A DNA stretch of 64,000 nt from Vicugna pacos (GCF_048564905.1 NC_133001.1:19469743-19533742); one strand, 5' to 3'. Numbered from the stretch's first letter, positions 43,045 to 55,469 are shown. The notes: a model not told the origin generated them from the sequence alone. Program-made: numbers and translations.

Positions 43045-45715
43045 AGAACTATAAAAATGAGACTGTCCTGTACATACTATTTTTAATGTATTTTGTGATT
43101 TTAGTGTATTGGAAACATCATTTTATTTAATGAAAATTCTTCCATTTTTAATGACTGCACGGTGTTATTTTGTTGACTAATACGGTTATTTTTTTAAAAA
43201 TTTTGTTTTTATGTTTGTTTGATTTTTGGACTATAAAGACTAGCCTTGCAATGTACTTTTTAATATTTTCTTATATTCGTGTTTGTATCAATCAAATAAT
43301 AACTATGTTTAGATAAATTCCTTGAGAATAATTATCTGCATAACTTATTTCATAGTGTATTCTTCTTTCAACTTGTATTCATGTTTCAAGTTTAGTATAG
43401 CTTTGTTTTAAGCACACTTTCCCAAACTGCTCTTCATAGAAGGTAGAGCAAATTTAAACTTCTTACCTCAAGGTATCAGAGCATCTTTGCTCATCTCCCT
43501 CAGTAACTTCATTTTTTGTTTAAAAGACAATGTATTGTATTTTTGACACCAAATGCACATGTTGGCCAAACACCAAAAGCTTATAGTTAGAAACATTTCA
43601 CTGAAGTTTAGTGTGAAGTCAAGTATCATCCACTGATAGAATGAACTCTGAAATAAAAGAATAAAATATTATCAAAATTTATATCAACAATATTTATAAG
43701 TTTTACAATTTTATTACTAAAAATTTGTAATCAACTTTTAAAATGTTGCATTACTATGCAACAAAAATAAAAACTCAGTGTATTGTGCTGCTAAATTAAA
43801 TATACTGCACTTGTACTGTAAGACAATAATGGCTCTATTTCACTAAAATAGGTGTAAGCGGGATTTTTTTTTGGCATCTCATTTTTTTAAAAATAGTTTT
43901 TTCCTCATACTGTCAATATATATTTTTTTGCATTTAAATATTTTTATTTTAAACTGTGACATAGATTTAGGATTTTTTTTCAATGTAGAATTTTTCATAT
44001 AAGGTTTTATTTTGAAAAGTTAAAGTAAAATTTTTAAAAATTATTTGTTGATATTTTGAATGGTAGCGTACCAGAGATTCTGCAAGAATTTTTATATAAT
44101 ATAATGCTCATATTCTGCCTTATAGTTTTTCACATTTTATGAATAAAATTTTCTACTTTTTTACATTTATTGGCTCAAAAATATGTGTAACATTCTTTAA
44201 AATGTTAATGTTCTCTCAACTTTTATATAGTCTGCTGATTTATTTTTCTATAAACATTTAAAAGCTAATTATGCATGTTTATTATATATCATTAGCAGCC
44301 TTTAAAATCATAATTGTTACAAAATTTTACCCAAGCAATGGTAAATATGTTTGTACTTCAAATTATGTATAGAATATCAACAATTAAAATATATAAGAAT
44401 TTTTCTGTAAGGGAGTTGGAAGGGCTGAGGTAAACAGAGTCCGTGGCTTTTCTTGGTCTGAAATGTTGCTAAGAAAAGGAGCCTTTTTCCTGTTGGGTTC
44501 CGCTGTCATCATAGGGCATGAGAGGGCCCCCTTCTGGTCTCCTGACTTTATTTAATTGAGGTTTCTGTTGATAAATTTCTTACAAAACCAAATGGTAGAT
44601 TGAGGCATAGTATTTTCAATGCAGTCAAACATCAATAAATAACCAAGTGAAAATGAACCATATTTTAAATCTTTATTTGCATTTATCTTCTGTATTTTAT
44701 GTGTTGCTTGCTCATTCCCATTCTCCTTTTTGTAGGGGTGCTTATTTTAAAATGATAGATATAATTACCATGGAAGAGTTACATCCATTGTGGAAAATAT
44801 TTTAATCTTTTAGGAGATTATCTCGGAAGTAAGCAGAAAATTTACTGAAATTTTTATTTAAACTCTTCTTTGGTGAATTAAAGTTGATTTTACTTACCTA
44901 AAATCTTGTGAACATGTACTCTGATAAGTATAGATTTTCTCCAGTTTTTAAACATTTATTGAACTTTTTCCAGCATATCATCTCTTTGAAGTTTATTTTG
45001 TCTTAGATGAGTTAACCATAATTCTAACTGGCTGGCTAAACAAGAAAATATTTTGAGAGAGTTTGTGTAATTCTGAGATTTCATGCTAATAAGGGTAAAA
45101 CAAGATAGTTTTTGTGAATTTTAACTTTAATTTTAATCACTATTCCAATTATACTTCATAATTCAGCAATTCTCAATTTTTGTTTATATGAGAAGAAAAC
45201 GGTTTGAAACTAACTTTCTATCACAAATATGTAAATAAACTAATTTTCAACTCTTCCTTAGTTGGAACTATGATTTCTATTAAAAAAAAAGTATTTCCCT
45301 AATACGACCACTATTTTATATACACTCAGAAAACCTGCAAGTGATAAAAAAATAAAGAATAAAGAAAATACATACTTATATAACTCTTTAATTCAATTTT
45401 TTTCTTCTAGATAGCTATTTTCAAAAGTGCTTCTCTGCTCTGACACAGTTGCCAACTTCAATCAATACGTTTCTTTCATAAATTCATGTGTCTTATTGTC
45501 TGCACGCATCTGATTCAACAGAGACCCTAAAAAACTTAAGAACAAACACAATATTGCTAAATCATATAGTTATCAAATTGAATAAAAGAGAGCAATTGAC
45601 TGTAAAATACTGCTTATCTTCAAGTATGTCTCTTCATTTTTCATTGGTTTTACATGGAAAGGAACAAAAATATCGATATCAATATCTCTATCATTATATC
45701 TATGTTATCTCTTGA

Positions 45716-45785
45716 TATATATGTGTATACACATGTATCTCTCTATATTACTTTATACATACAAATATATATATGTGTGTGTATA
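45716..45785. repeat. TA/TG/CA dinucleotide-rich tract
   Basis: Mixed TATA, GTGT and CACA runs, including 'tatatatatgtgtgtgtata' near 45766-45785. Confidence 0.8.
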
Positions 45786-46551
45786 TAAAAAGATAGATAT
45801 ACATATAGATTTAAAAATAATACTAATTTTGATCTTCTGTCCACATTAATTATTCTTAGCCACTATAAAAATTAAGAATTAGCCTTCTTTTCCAAATTTC
45901 CTTTGTTGACTATTACACTGTTGAGTGCATGAGGATTTATGAAACTAAGAAAAACATAACTGGGAATGAAAATACACTAAACCAGCATTCAGAAAGAGAA
46001 ATATATTTAAAAATCTGAAGTCTTTATACCTTTGTGTTTAGGCCATAAATCTCCAAATCAGTTTGCATTTTGCAATCCCCGTTTGGTCAGATGGCAATCC
46101 TGACTTGCCTACATGTGCACATTAAAACTTATATGTGGGTACTAGTGGACTGGAAGAAAAACTTGAAGCTATTGAAGTAAGACCACATTATAAATGTTCT
46201 TGATGGCAGAAAGAACAATATTTTTGATAAAGCATGCACATCTATGACTCAGACTTGTAAAACAGTTCAGAAAAATTAGACATTGAAAGTGACAATGTTT
46301 TAGTAGTAACTTAACTATCTTTTATAGTTAAGTTTTGTGTATGCACAGGAGTGATATATGATAAAATCTAAATGTAAATAAGTCTAAGAGAACTCTTTAA
46401 ATGTGTATAAAACAAAAATACAAAATGTGATGAAAGCTTTGTACTAAGGTTAGATTGGCAGTTATTTTATTCATTTATAAATAGTGTTTTATCTGTTTAT
46501 GTCTAATTACTAATAATGGAGTACAGATTTAATGAAACATAGTATTAACAG

Positions 46552-46577
46552 TATTTATTTATTTGTTTGTTTGTTTA
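46552..46577. repeat. (ATTT)n/(GTTT)n tetranucleotide tract
   Basis: Three ATTT units pass into about four GTTT units. The tract lies next to an antisense L1 whose poly-T begins near 46619. Confidence 0.85.
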
Positions 46578-46614
46578 TAAAGTTCCTTTTTTTCTACAGC
46601 TATTTTCTCTAAAA

Positions 46615-46855
46615 GCCCTGGGCTTTTTTTTTTTTTCTTCTAGCTTTATTGGGTATACTTGACAAATAAATTGTAAGGTATTTAAAGTCTACATCATGAT
46701 GAATTGATATACAAATACATTTTGAAAAGATTCCTCTCATCTAGTTAATTAATATCCATCACCTCACATATTTATCTCTTGTTTACTTGCAAGTAGATTT
46801 AAGTTCTACTCTCTTAGCAAATTTCAGTTTTATTACACAGTGTTATCAACCAAAT
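46615..46855 (-). mobile_element. L1 3' UTR terminus, antisense, with poly-T
   Basis: A T tract (about 46624-46636) is the complement of the L1 poly-A tail. It is followed by 'agctttattgggtatacttg', 'gatgaattgatatacaaata', 'aattaatatccatcacctca' (46747-46766) and 'agttctactctcttagcaaa' (46803-46822), the reversed common L1 3' UTR. Confidence 0.88.
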
Positions 46856-46859
46856 TAAC

Positions 46860-46937
46860 AGCCCTATTTAAATGAGGGAATTGGAGCTCAGCATCATTGA
46901 GTAACTTGCTCATAGCTACACAGTTCATAATTTGGTT
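46860..46937 (+). mobile_element. MIR SINE fragment
   Basis: 'tttaaatgagggaattggag', 'tgagtaacttgctcatagct' and 'acacagttcataa' match the middle of MIR. Confidence 0.7.
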
Positions 46938-47431
46938 TTTAGTTTCTTTTTGCCGCTTAGTCACACAAACTTAGTGTCTGACAACAACACAAATTCATTA
47001 TCTTACAGGTCAGTAAATCAGGAGTCCAGGATCAGTCTTACTGGGCTAAAAATCAAGATGACCATAGGGCTGCTTTCCTTTCTGGTGTCATTCTTCTAAG
47101 AAATAATCCATTTCCTTGCTTTTCCCAGTGTGTATATGCATTCACATCCTTGGCCCTCTTTGGTCTTCAAAACCTGTAATGGTTGACTGAGTCTTTCTCA
47201 CATCACATCATTCTGACACTAACACTTCAGACTCTCTGATTCACTTATAAGGACCATTATATTGGTCCACCCAGATAATCCAGGCTAATCTCCCTATCAT
47301 GAAGTAAGATGATTAGCAACCTTAATTCCATCTACTACCTTAATTCTCCTTTGGCTTGTAACATCTCATGCTCATAGGTTCTGGGGATTAGGATGTGAAC
47401 ATCGTGGAGGGCCATTATTGTCTCTACTACG
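46938..47431 (-). mobile_element. MLT1-type LTR (ERVL-MaLR fossil), antisense
   Basis: 'cttacaggtcagtaaatcag', 'ggtccacccagataatccag' (47263-47282), 'gaagtaagatgattagcaac', 'ctcataggttctggggatta' (47371-47390) and 'gccattattgtctctacta' follow the reversed MLT1 LTR. Nearly full length; no internal region. Confidence 0.82.
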
Positions 47432-47816
47432 GGTCATGAGGGAGGATTTAGAAATGGGCTTGTCTGACTACAAAGCTGATGCTCTTTTTCACTGTGTTGT
47501 ATTACTTATTAAGATTTCAACGTGTAAAATTTTTCTTCGGGAATGTGAATGTTAAATCACTGTGGGATGGGTAGAGCTTGGCCCAGTTATTTACTATAAT
47601 TTTGAGCAGAAATAAAGGGTGAGAGACCTGGGACTACATCTGTTAATTGATTATGGACATCAAGGATGAGAGCTGTAGCCTTTGACCATAGAATATTAGT
47701 TTCTTCTGGCACAGCATCCAAAGCATCAGGTAAAAGCAGAATGCAATTCCAGCAACCCGCTGGCAATGAGGAGGGAGTGGTAGAGGGATATTGCTAACAA
47801 TAGCTAGAAATGTGTG
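47432..47816. other. Unassigned sequence
   Basis: Nothing recognised. The minus frame 47643-47867 runs into the MITE and is unsupported. Confidence 0.45.
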
Positions 47817-48033
47817 CAGTTGACCCTTGAACAACATGGGAACTAGAGCCGCCCACTCTCTGCACAATCAAAAATCCACCTATTCCTTGTAGTCAACCCT
47901 CTTTATCTAAGAGTTTGAATCCCTGATTTCACCCAACTGTGGATTGTGTCGTATTGTAGAATTTACTGTAGAAAAAAATCCACACATAAGTGGATGTGAA
48001 CAGTTCAAACTTGTGTTGTTCAAGGGTCAGCTG
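47817..48033 (+). mobile_element. Complete Tigger-type MITE with terminal inverted repeats
   Basis: The left end 'cagttgacccttgaacaaca' (47817-47836) is mirrored at the right by 'tgttgttcaagggtcagctg' (48014-48033), with one mismatch in 20. The interior 'aaatccacacataagtggat' and 'gaacagttcaaacttgtgtt' belongs to MER2-like Tigger elements, and 'tcaaccctctttatctaaga' to the second Tigger terminus. Non-coding; mobilised in trans by a Tigger transposase when active. Confidence 0.9.
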
Positions 48034-48599
48034 TTCTTAGAAATGGAGGCAGCTAAACAAAACTCCTACCACTTCTGTAACTGGACTACAGAAACCTGCT
48101 GGGGTACAGAGCAGGTTCTGATCCAAAAGACTTGAAAGAACAACAGAGTTCAATTCTAAAGAGTCAGGAGTGCTAGGGGAATAATGGAACCAGACATCAG
48201 AAACACTAGCTAAGGCAGAAAAACAGATGAGAGCTGGCGCAATTACGAGTGGTTGTTGGCATGAGGCTGGGCCTTGAGTATGAAGGAGAAATCCAATGAT
48301 CAGAATTAAGATGCATATTAGAGTCAGATAATCTATAAGAATGATGGTGCCCATTCAAGCTATGGAGGAAGGGCTGTTCAACACTTTCTGCTTCATATCA
48401 GGACTGGCCTTGGAAGTCGAGATGTGTTTGAGTGCATAGAGTGTGATAAGCACACAAGTTTAGCTCTGAAAAGCAGGAAGGATGCTGATGCTAGGATTAA
48501 ATCAGTCTCTCTCTTTCTCTCTCCCTCTCACCACCCTTTCTTTTTCTCTCTGCTTTCTCTAATCTTTTTATATCTTGCTTTGGTTCTAGTCTTTCTGAA
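48034..48599. other. Unassigned sequence with pyrimidine tract
   Basis: No gene recognised. The minus frame 48037-48354 has no known domain. Confidence 0.45.
48504..48560. repeat. CT-rich low-complexity tract
   Basis: Mostly C and T over about 57 bases, with CTCTCT and TTTCTCTC runs. Confidence 0.8.
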
Positions 48600-48715
48600 A
48601 TTTGTCCATTCATTCCACAAATGCTAGCTGACTACCTATCTACTGTGTCCAAGGACTCTGTTAGTTGTTAAGAATACAACAATGAATAAAAGTTAGTCCT
48701 ACCAATGGTAAAATA
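48600..48715 (-). mobile_element. LINE-2 3' terminus, antisense
   Basis: 'cattcattccacaaatgcta', 'ctacctatctactgtgtcca' and 'gaatacaacaatgaataaaa' (48672-48691) are the reversed L2 tail. Confidence 0.82.
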
Positions 48716-49194
48716 TCCTCCGGCTATTTGGTTTCTTTGTTCTTTCAAGTACACTAGGCAGCCATTGCAATTAGTTTTTTTTAGAGAGTCCATCAACTTC
48801 TCTTTTCAGTTCTTTTACATCTGTAACATATTATAATAGGTGCTGTTAAAGTTAAAACTAGCTATTATTTTGTTTCATTTAAATAGTAAGTAACAGTAAA
48901 GGAAAATCATAACTCACTCTTCTGCACTCAAGGGGCTAAAATCTGCTCTTTGTTACTTAATTTCCATCACATTTATTTAAAACTTCACATGCGCACACAC
49001 GCACACACACATACCTTTGTTGGATGTGATAGCATTTTAGGAAGCATTGGAACTGAGATTTTAAAATATCTAGATAAAGTAATTATCACACTGAAAAAGG
49101 TACTGAAAGTGTATATGATTATTTTTTAAGGATTTAAGGCTTCAAATTAAGTTCATATTTAAAATGAGGACTGAGATTATTTAAAACTTAAAAG
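48716..49194. other. Unassigned sequence with (CA)n
   Basis: It has a CA-rich tract at about 48989-49013. No gene recognised. Confidence 0.45.
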
Positions 49195-49375
49195 TATGGG
49201 CAAAAAATTTGAACAAACACACGAAAGAAGATGCCAAGAAGACGAACAAGTTTTGTAAAAGGAGATCTGCTGTACAACAGTGCTTTAGTTAACACTACTG
49301 TCCTGCACACTTAAAAATTTAAGACGGTATATTTCACATCATGTGTTGTATGTGTCTTTAACCACATTTTTTAAA
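49195..49375 (+). mobile_element. L1 fragment with internal deletion
   Basis: 'gggcaaaaaatttgaacaaa' (49199-49218) is L1 ORF2 C-terminal text. It jumps to 'gagatctgctgtacaacagt' and 'tagttaacactactgtcctg' (49287-49306), which is 3' UTR. About the last ORF2 third is missing between them. Confidence 0.75.
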
Positions 49376-49619
49376 GTGAAGTAGTTTGAAAAAAGCAGTT
49401 AAAAAAGGACTGGAATTCATCAGTCTTCATGGAGTTAGTTGTATTAAATCTGCCCAATTCTCAAAGAAAAAATAAATGGAGAGAAGGGAGAAGTTGGTAG
49501 AAAGATGTCTTGTAAATGTTAAAAATAAACAGAACTGGAATTATGTAAACTATGAATGGAGAACGCTAAATTACAAATTTTATGTAGGCATTTACTAATA
49601 GTTAAAGTAAAAGAGAAAG

Positions 49620-49735
49620 GTCAAAACAGGTTGTGAAGTTCGTAAATAGTTTAAACTTTATCCTAAACAAAAGAGGGACTTTTAAAAGGATTTTAGAGCA
49701 TGAGGTGACTATACAGTTTCTTTAATATAAGATAT
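49620..49735 (-). mobile_element. LINE-2 fragment, antisense (tentative)
   Basis: 'agtttaaactttatcctaaa' and 'gattttagagcatgaggtga' resemble reversed L2 'gactttggattttatyctga' and 'gttttgagcagaggagtga'. Short. Confidence 0.5.
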
Positions 49736-49740
49736 TTATG

Positions 49741-49810
49741 ACATATGATATATACATGTATATATATATAAATATGCATATATACATGAATTTATATGAA
49801 TATATACTTA
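49741..49810. repeat. TA-rich tract
   Basis: Repeated ATATAT/TACAT units over about 70 bases. Confidence 0.75.
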
Positions 49811-50694
49811 TTTTAATACAAATATATCTTATAAAAGATTACCCTTTAATGAGAAAAAGGGTAGAAACATCAGGAAACATCAAGAATTTTTCCTAATGAA
49901 ACTGCTGTAACAGAACTCTGTTTAGATATGGTTGTAGGAGTCAGGCCACCAGGCACTATAGGTATCACATACTTTATTCTAGCAAGTGCTTTTTGAAGTA
50001 GTTGGTTGTTGGGAAGAGATAAGGATGTAAAGCAGAGATGAGTATACTATCCTGAACACGTCTTCTTTAGGGGTTCCTGGCAAGAAAAAGCAAACAAATG
50101 TAATTTATTTAAATACCAGATTCTATGAGATATTTCTGACCTGAGCTTTTAAATGTTTTAATACGTATTTTACTTAGAAAGCTGCCTATGTGGAAAGTCT
50201 ATTTAAATGTGTTTGGGGAATGAAAACATGAAGCCAAATGGTAACATGACATGGGCACACAAATATAATTTGGTTTGCATCTCTCCTTTGGGGAACATTT
50301 TACACCCAAAGATATTCCAGGAACTAAATGGAGACACTCACAAGGGGAGCGGGAGACATGCTCCAAGGACGCTGCTAGGCGGTATGATAGTGTCCAAGGA
50401 GACTTGGAGACTCGATGGACTTCCAGCCTGTTTCAGGCAGCCAGAGGAACAGCCAGAAGAGTAATGGTTCAAAGTCTGGTTTCCAAAGATGGTATTAAAC
50501 AATCTCAGTACAGCATTTCGGAAGTAGAGAACAAGAATGTATTAATAAACTTCAGATATTTTTTCTCTTTTACAAGGTTCTCCTCATATTACTTGAGATT
50601 GAAAAGATCATCTCAGAGGATCTAGTTTCTTAAGGTATCTTTCAATATCCTGTCTCAACTGTAGAGGTTTTGGAGGGAAACCTTCAAAAGCAGA
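49811..50694. other. Unassigned sequence
   Basis: Two overlapping plus frames (50207-50464, 50275-50625) cover 50207-50625, a locally less AT-rich patch. They have no recognisable domain and one shadows the other, so no gene is called. Confidence 0.45.
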
Positions 50695-51835
50695 CGTTTA
50701 TTTTTTTAATTTTATTTTGAAATAATTTTAGACTTATGAATAGTTGCAAACGTAATAAAGAGAATTCCTTTATATATTCACCCAGCTTTTCCAAATGTTA
50801 ATGTCTTAAAAAAACATTATAAAGCTATCAAAAAGGAGAAATTAACTTTGATACAGTACTATTAAATAATACACTGACATTTCTTGAATATTGCCATTTT
50901 TCCCACTAATGGGCTTTTTCTGATTCAGGATCCAGTTGTGATCTCACACTGTTTAATTTTCATGCTGTCTTACTCTCCTTTAATCGGGGACAGTTCCTCA
51001 TTTCCTCAGTCTTTTTGTTTTTTCTTTCTTTTCTTTTTGTCTTTCATGACTTTGACATTTTTGAAGACTCTAGGCCAGTTATGTATAGAATAGCTCTCAG
51101 TTTGGGTTTGTGCAGTGTTTTCTCATGATTAGGTTGAGGTTATACATTTTTGGCAAGAACACCACAGAAATAATATATCCTTGTCTGTGCACCACTTCAG
51201 GAAGGGCATATGGTCACTGTGTCTTACTGATGGTAATACTAGCTTTGATCACATGGCTAAAGTGTCGACCATTTTTTTTCACTGTAAAAGTTATAATTCT
51301 TCTTTTGTAATTCACATGTCTCTCATGAGGAGATACTTTAAGAATATCCAGATATCCTGTTTCTCATCATGCTCTCCTTCACCTATTTTAGTATCCACAG
51401 ATAGTCTTGCCTCCCACAGCTATTATGGTGGTACTCATCTAATGGTAAATTTCTATTTTGTTTATTCCTCCTACATTTGTTAATTGGAATTTCCTATACA
51501 CAAAGAACCATTTTTTTCTCCTGTATTTATGTAACTATTTATTTATTTATTCGTTCATTCATTTATATTAGTATGGATTAATATATATTTGTTTTATTCT
51601 GTTTCTTGTAATCCAATATTATCATTGTTTTTTTGCTAAATTTATGCCAGATTTAGCCATTAGAAGCTCCTTTCAGTTGGGTCTTGTGTTCTTTCAACAT
51701 GCCTTCTATTTGTTTTTTGTGTATGTTCTTATTTATTGCCAACTCAAGATGTTCCAGTGTCAAGTTGTACATTTCTGTGTCCCAGCTCTGACATTGGCCG
51801 TTTTCCTGGGAAAACTAACTCCTTTTATTGGAGAA
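50695..51835 (-). mobile_element. Old L1 (L1MC/L1ME-type) 3' UTR, antisense
   Basis: 'tttgaaataattttagactt' (50717-50736), 'ttggcaagaacaccacagaa', 'ctcctacatttgttaattgg' (51469-51488), 'gtaatccaatattatcattg' (51609-51628) and 'cattagaagctcctttcagt' follow the long 3' UTR of old eutherian L1s, reversed. The five plus frames inside it are chance. Confidence 0.88.
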
Positions 51836-53374
51836 TAATGTTGAGGAGCCAAGGTCTGGTCTAAGCAGCCCTTTTAGAGATGTTATTGTTGAGAGTTCAA
51901 GTCAGAGACATGGAGTACTTGCTATGAGTCATCTTCAGACTAATACTTTCCAGAATGAAAATCCCAGAAACTTTACAGAAATACTAAATGCATGTGTGAA
52001 TGTGACTCAGGGTGAGAGATTTGCAATGGCAAATAAAACTTAAAAAGGTGATAGAAATCCATCATGGGAACTATTTAACTTCATTTGTAAAGGAAAAAAA
52101 AAAATCTCTGAACTTCTGATGTATCAGAGGAAGGAGATGGTTAAGACCTGAAACAGGGCACATTCTTACTTCAGAATGTAATTATAGGTTGCTGTGTTAA
52201 TGTGAGGGACTCTATTAGTTACTAAAAGTTTAGGGTTCTCATCCTTTCAGTGAGAAAATCAAAAACACGATGTGAATATGTTAGTACCAAAGGCCTTTAA
52301 TATCTTAGTTCCCAACATTAAAATGCTAGTTGATGAACATGTTTTTTGCATCAATGAAAGAAGAAAAAAGTTGCATTCCAGTGTCAAGACTATATTCATG
52401 ACTGTCTCAATTAATGACATTACTATGAGTAACAACAGGTATATTAGAAAACTGTAGAAAATTATAGACATTAGACATCATTTAGAAGTTATAAGGCAGG
52501 GCAAGTAAAATTTTTAGATAATTACTATTTTATGAGCTTTACAAATATTTTCCCCTCTCTGGAAAAATGTATGTGTGCATATATGTGTATATGCATACAC
52601 ACACACACACACATATATATGTATATAACTTACAAGAAAGTGAAACACTTTACTCATTTAAAATCTATTTCTGAAAAAAGTACAGATTACCTAAACTGAG
52701 AGAAAACAAAATTTATTACGGAGCTTAGAATTTCAGTGGAAATAATCCTGAATGATTTGCACTTAAGTTCAAATCCTATATTCTCCTATATAACACAATT
52801 CTCAGACTTGAGGTATCTTATCTTTTTTAGGGTATATTTATCATCAGTGTTGTTAAGAATATCATGACATTTTACTATTAGATGACCCATAATCACAGCT
52901 AGTTTCGTGTACCAACTGAGAATACTGCAAAATGACACCACTGTACCATTGGTCGCAGGCATGGGACATCTAAAATGACAGGGCCTGGATTCAACTTTAA
53001 TTGGCATCTCAGATGCACCAAATTCAACCAGATCACAAAGTTATGAAAATATATTGCAATTCGATTTAAGTTAGCACACAATTTCTGAGGGAGATTTCAA
53101 ATTTTGAGCTGGGATCCACGTGCAGCTCTACCAAACTGACAATGAGACGTGTCAATCTCCAGCTATCAATCAGGCTAATGTGTTCTCTTTATTTTACTTT
53201 CCCATGACTGTGGATGTTATGATGTAAAATTCAAATAAAGATTGGAAAGGAAAGTACACAAAATGTTAAAAATAAAAATGAGTTGATCCGTAAGTGCAGT
53301 GAACAAGGAATGAGGTTTTGTGGCAAAACTTTCTTACCAAAAAACATACGTTTCTCAGCAATAATATACTCTCC
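51836..53374. other. Unassigned AT-rich sequence
   Basis: No gene or repeat named. Short frames on both strands overlap one another (52259-52471, 52272-52457). Confidence 0.45.
52565..52625. repeat. TG/CA/TA dinucleotide tract
   Basis: TGTG, TATG and an (AC)9-type run end in TATATATG. Imperfectly self-complementary. Confidence 0.85.
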
Positions 53375-53560
53375 ATTTTATGTGCTTTGCAGTTTATGAA
53401 ACATTTTATATGTATCACTGAAGCTTCTAAGTAGCCCCAATAGATATTAGGATGGTTTTATGGAAGTTGAACCTGGAGACTAGTGAATGGATGCCTAGGA
53501 TCATCCGTTAGTCAGTGAGAGTTGGAACTCATCCAGCCACTATGATTTCTGTTGTATCAT
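53375..53560 (+). mobile_element. MIR-family SINE, diverged
   Basis: 'ttatgtgctttgcagtttat', then 'atggaagttgaacctggaga', 'gttagtcagtgagagttgga' and 'actcatccagccacta' fit a weak MIR/MIR3 order. Confidence 0.5.
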
Positions 53561-54324
53561 ACTGTCTATGGGCAAACCAATTAGTATATGTTATTTGAAA
53601 GGCAGAAAGCTCTGAAATCACATATTGTCTCTAAGGGTTTTTTTTTTTCCTTCCATATCTGTGCTTAATAATAAGTCAGTGAAAGAAAAGAGGAAGACAA
53701 ATGTGACCTGATATTTTCTTTTGCTTTAGCCTGTGTGAGTGGTGTTTCCTTTGGGGATTTCTCTCTATTATCTCCGCAACATATTCATATGGAATTAATG
53801 GTGGTAGGTTGGGAAATTCTTTTAGAGGAATGCCTCTCTTGGCTTTGAGGTATAGAAAGAGAATAGCTGTGCATGAAGACACTTGAAAGTGAACAGTGCA
53901 TTATATGAGACTTGAAATACATCAAACCTAACGTGCCTTACTTCTGAGCCTGTTCATGAAAGGACCTGAGAAGGCTGATTGAGTCTTGTATATGATCAAA
54001 ATTGAATCTGAAGAAAAGCTGTCTAAAATTCTCATTGACCGTTTCTAAAGTTAGAAAAGGTGAAAAATGTGATTGTACAGAGAGTCTCATCCTGAAATCC
54101 TAGAAAATGACAATTTTTAGGAGGTTTAGGGAGAGGGCCAGGGAGAAAGATGGGTATTGGGAACAAAGAAAATCAAAGTAAAACTTCTTAGAGATTAAAA
54201 AAATACTAATTTTAGATATGAGAATAAATTAAATCTTTACTCAGAGACTCAGCATTAATAAAGCTGATTAGTCAAATTAAAAACTTTTAGTTTTCCAAAT
54301 CACAATCCCATAGATGTGGGATAA
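53561..54324. other. Unassigned sequence
   Basis: No gene or repeat recognised. A T tract lies at 53638-53649. Confidence 0.45.
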
Positions 54325-54400
54325 ATCCTAGCTCACGGCTCTGGGCAACTTCTTAATCACTCTAAGCATCAGTTTCTTTATACAGTGAGTTTATGAATTT
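54325..54400 (-). mobile_element. MIR SINE fragment, antisense
   Basis: 'gctctgggcaacttcttaat' (54339-54358) then 'cactctaagcatcagtttct' (54359-54378) is the reversed MIR 'gggcaagttacttaacctct' and 'gagcctcagtttcc'. Confidence 0.75.
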
Positions 54401-55469
54401 ATTAGAAATGATGTTTTGAAAATTAGGGGAAAGATATGTAAAGGAGCTAATACCTTGCTCTGGCAAATCAGTTATTTTTAAGTGAAAATATTTTACCAAT
54501 TTCTTACTGATGAAACTAGATTACCTAAATAGAATATATATATATTTTTTTCACACACCTTAAGTATAACATCTGTGATACAAAAAAAGATTTTTTTCTG
54601 CAAAAGCTGCGAAATAGATAACATAATATGTACCTTTATCAACTCTCATTCTACACCACTACTTTTCTTTTTTACTCCTTTATAAGCATCACAAACCTAG
54701 CACAGAGTTTAGGTAATGACTGCCTAGCTCCTACCCTAACATCACCCACTTATCAACCTGCTGGCCTTGGGCAACTGTAGTAATAAGGGGACCTCAGACC
54801 CTGACTAGTGCTAAGGCCCAAATCCATTCTCATTGGCTAGTATCTGTGCAATGATTATTCAACATGATTAATAACAGCTCTAGAATCCAGCACTCTAATT
54901 CATTGTGTATAAATGTATGGGGCGTTTGTGTAAATCTGTGCAAGATTTACGCAAACTTCCAGGGATAGAACTTGGATGAAGATGGAAGTAGGAGGAACTT
55001 CTTTTCTCTGTATGAGATTTACTTAAGTTTGAAATTCGTCCCATGAATATGTATTGCTTCATCAAAACAGGGATATTTTCTTAAATTGAGAAGGCTTATT
55101 ATAAACATAGAACTTATATATAGATTTTGAGAATCTATAATTAGTAGAAATAAATATTTCTATGATCCCCCTTAGAGAAGTAGTATAAAGAAATAAATGG
55201 CCTCCTATCTACAGTGTTTGTTTCTTACTGATGTTTGAGCCAAAAGTCTCCCATCAATTTAATATAAATCAGTATTTGAAAGCATTTTATAAAATCTTAA
55301 TTGTTTCATTTTTAATTATCCTTAATAATTCTGAAATTAAATTACTTTTATCATTCCATCTTATAGATAGATATATTTTAGGTATATTGGACTACATAGG
55401 TAATTCATAGATACTAATTAATTTGTTCAAAATCATACAGTAAATAAAAGGGATGGGATTCAGATTTTT
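54401..55469. other. Unassigned AT-rich sequence
   Basis: Nothing firm. A weak MIR-like text ('gttcaaaatcatacagtaaa') is at 55425-55444, and a TA run at 54534-54546. Confidence 0.45.

Larger units (their letters stand above)
41055..46614. other. Long AT-rich block with almost no recognisable repeats
   Basis: In 5.5 kb I can name no transposon with confidence; a faint old L1-like texture is possible near 43050-43440. No frame longer than 75 codons is present, so no gene is supported. A GC-richer island lies at 44405-44550 with a weak CTCF-like motif on minus (44526-44537). Palindrome and dinucleotide tracts are listed separately. Confidence 0.5.

Noticed and set aside
50207-50625. Overlapping plus frames of 85 and 116 codons
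   Set aside because: Two frames share the same bases, neither has a domain, and nothing indicates splicing or a promoter.
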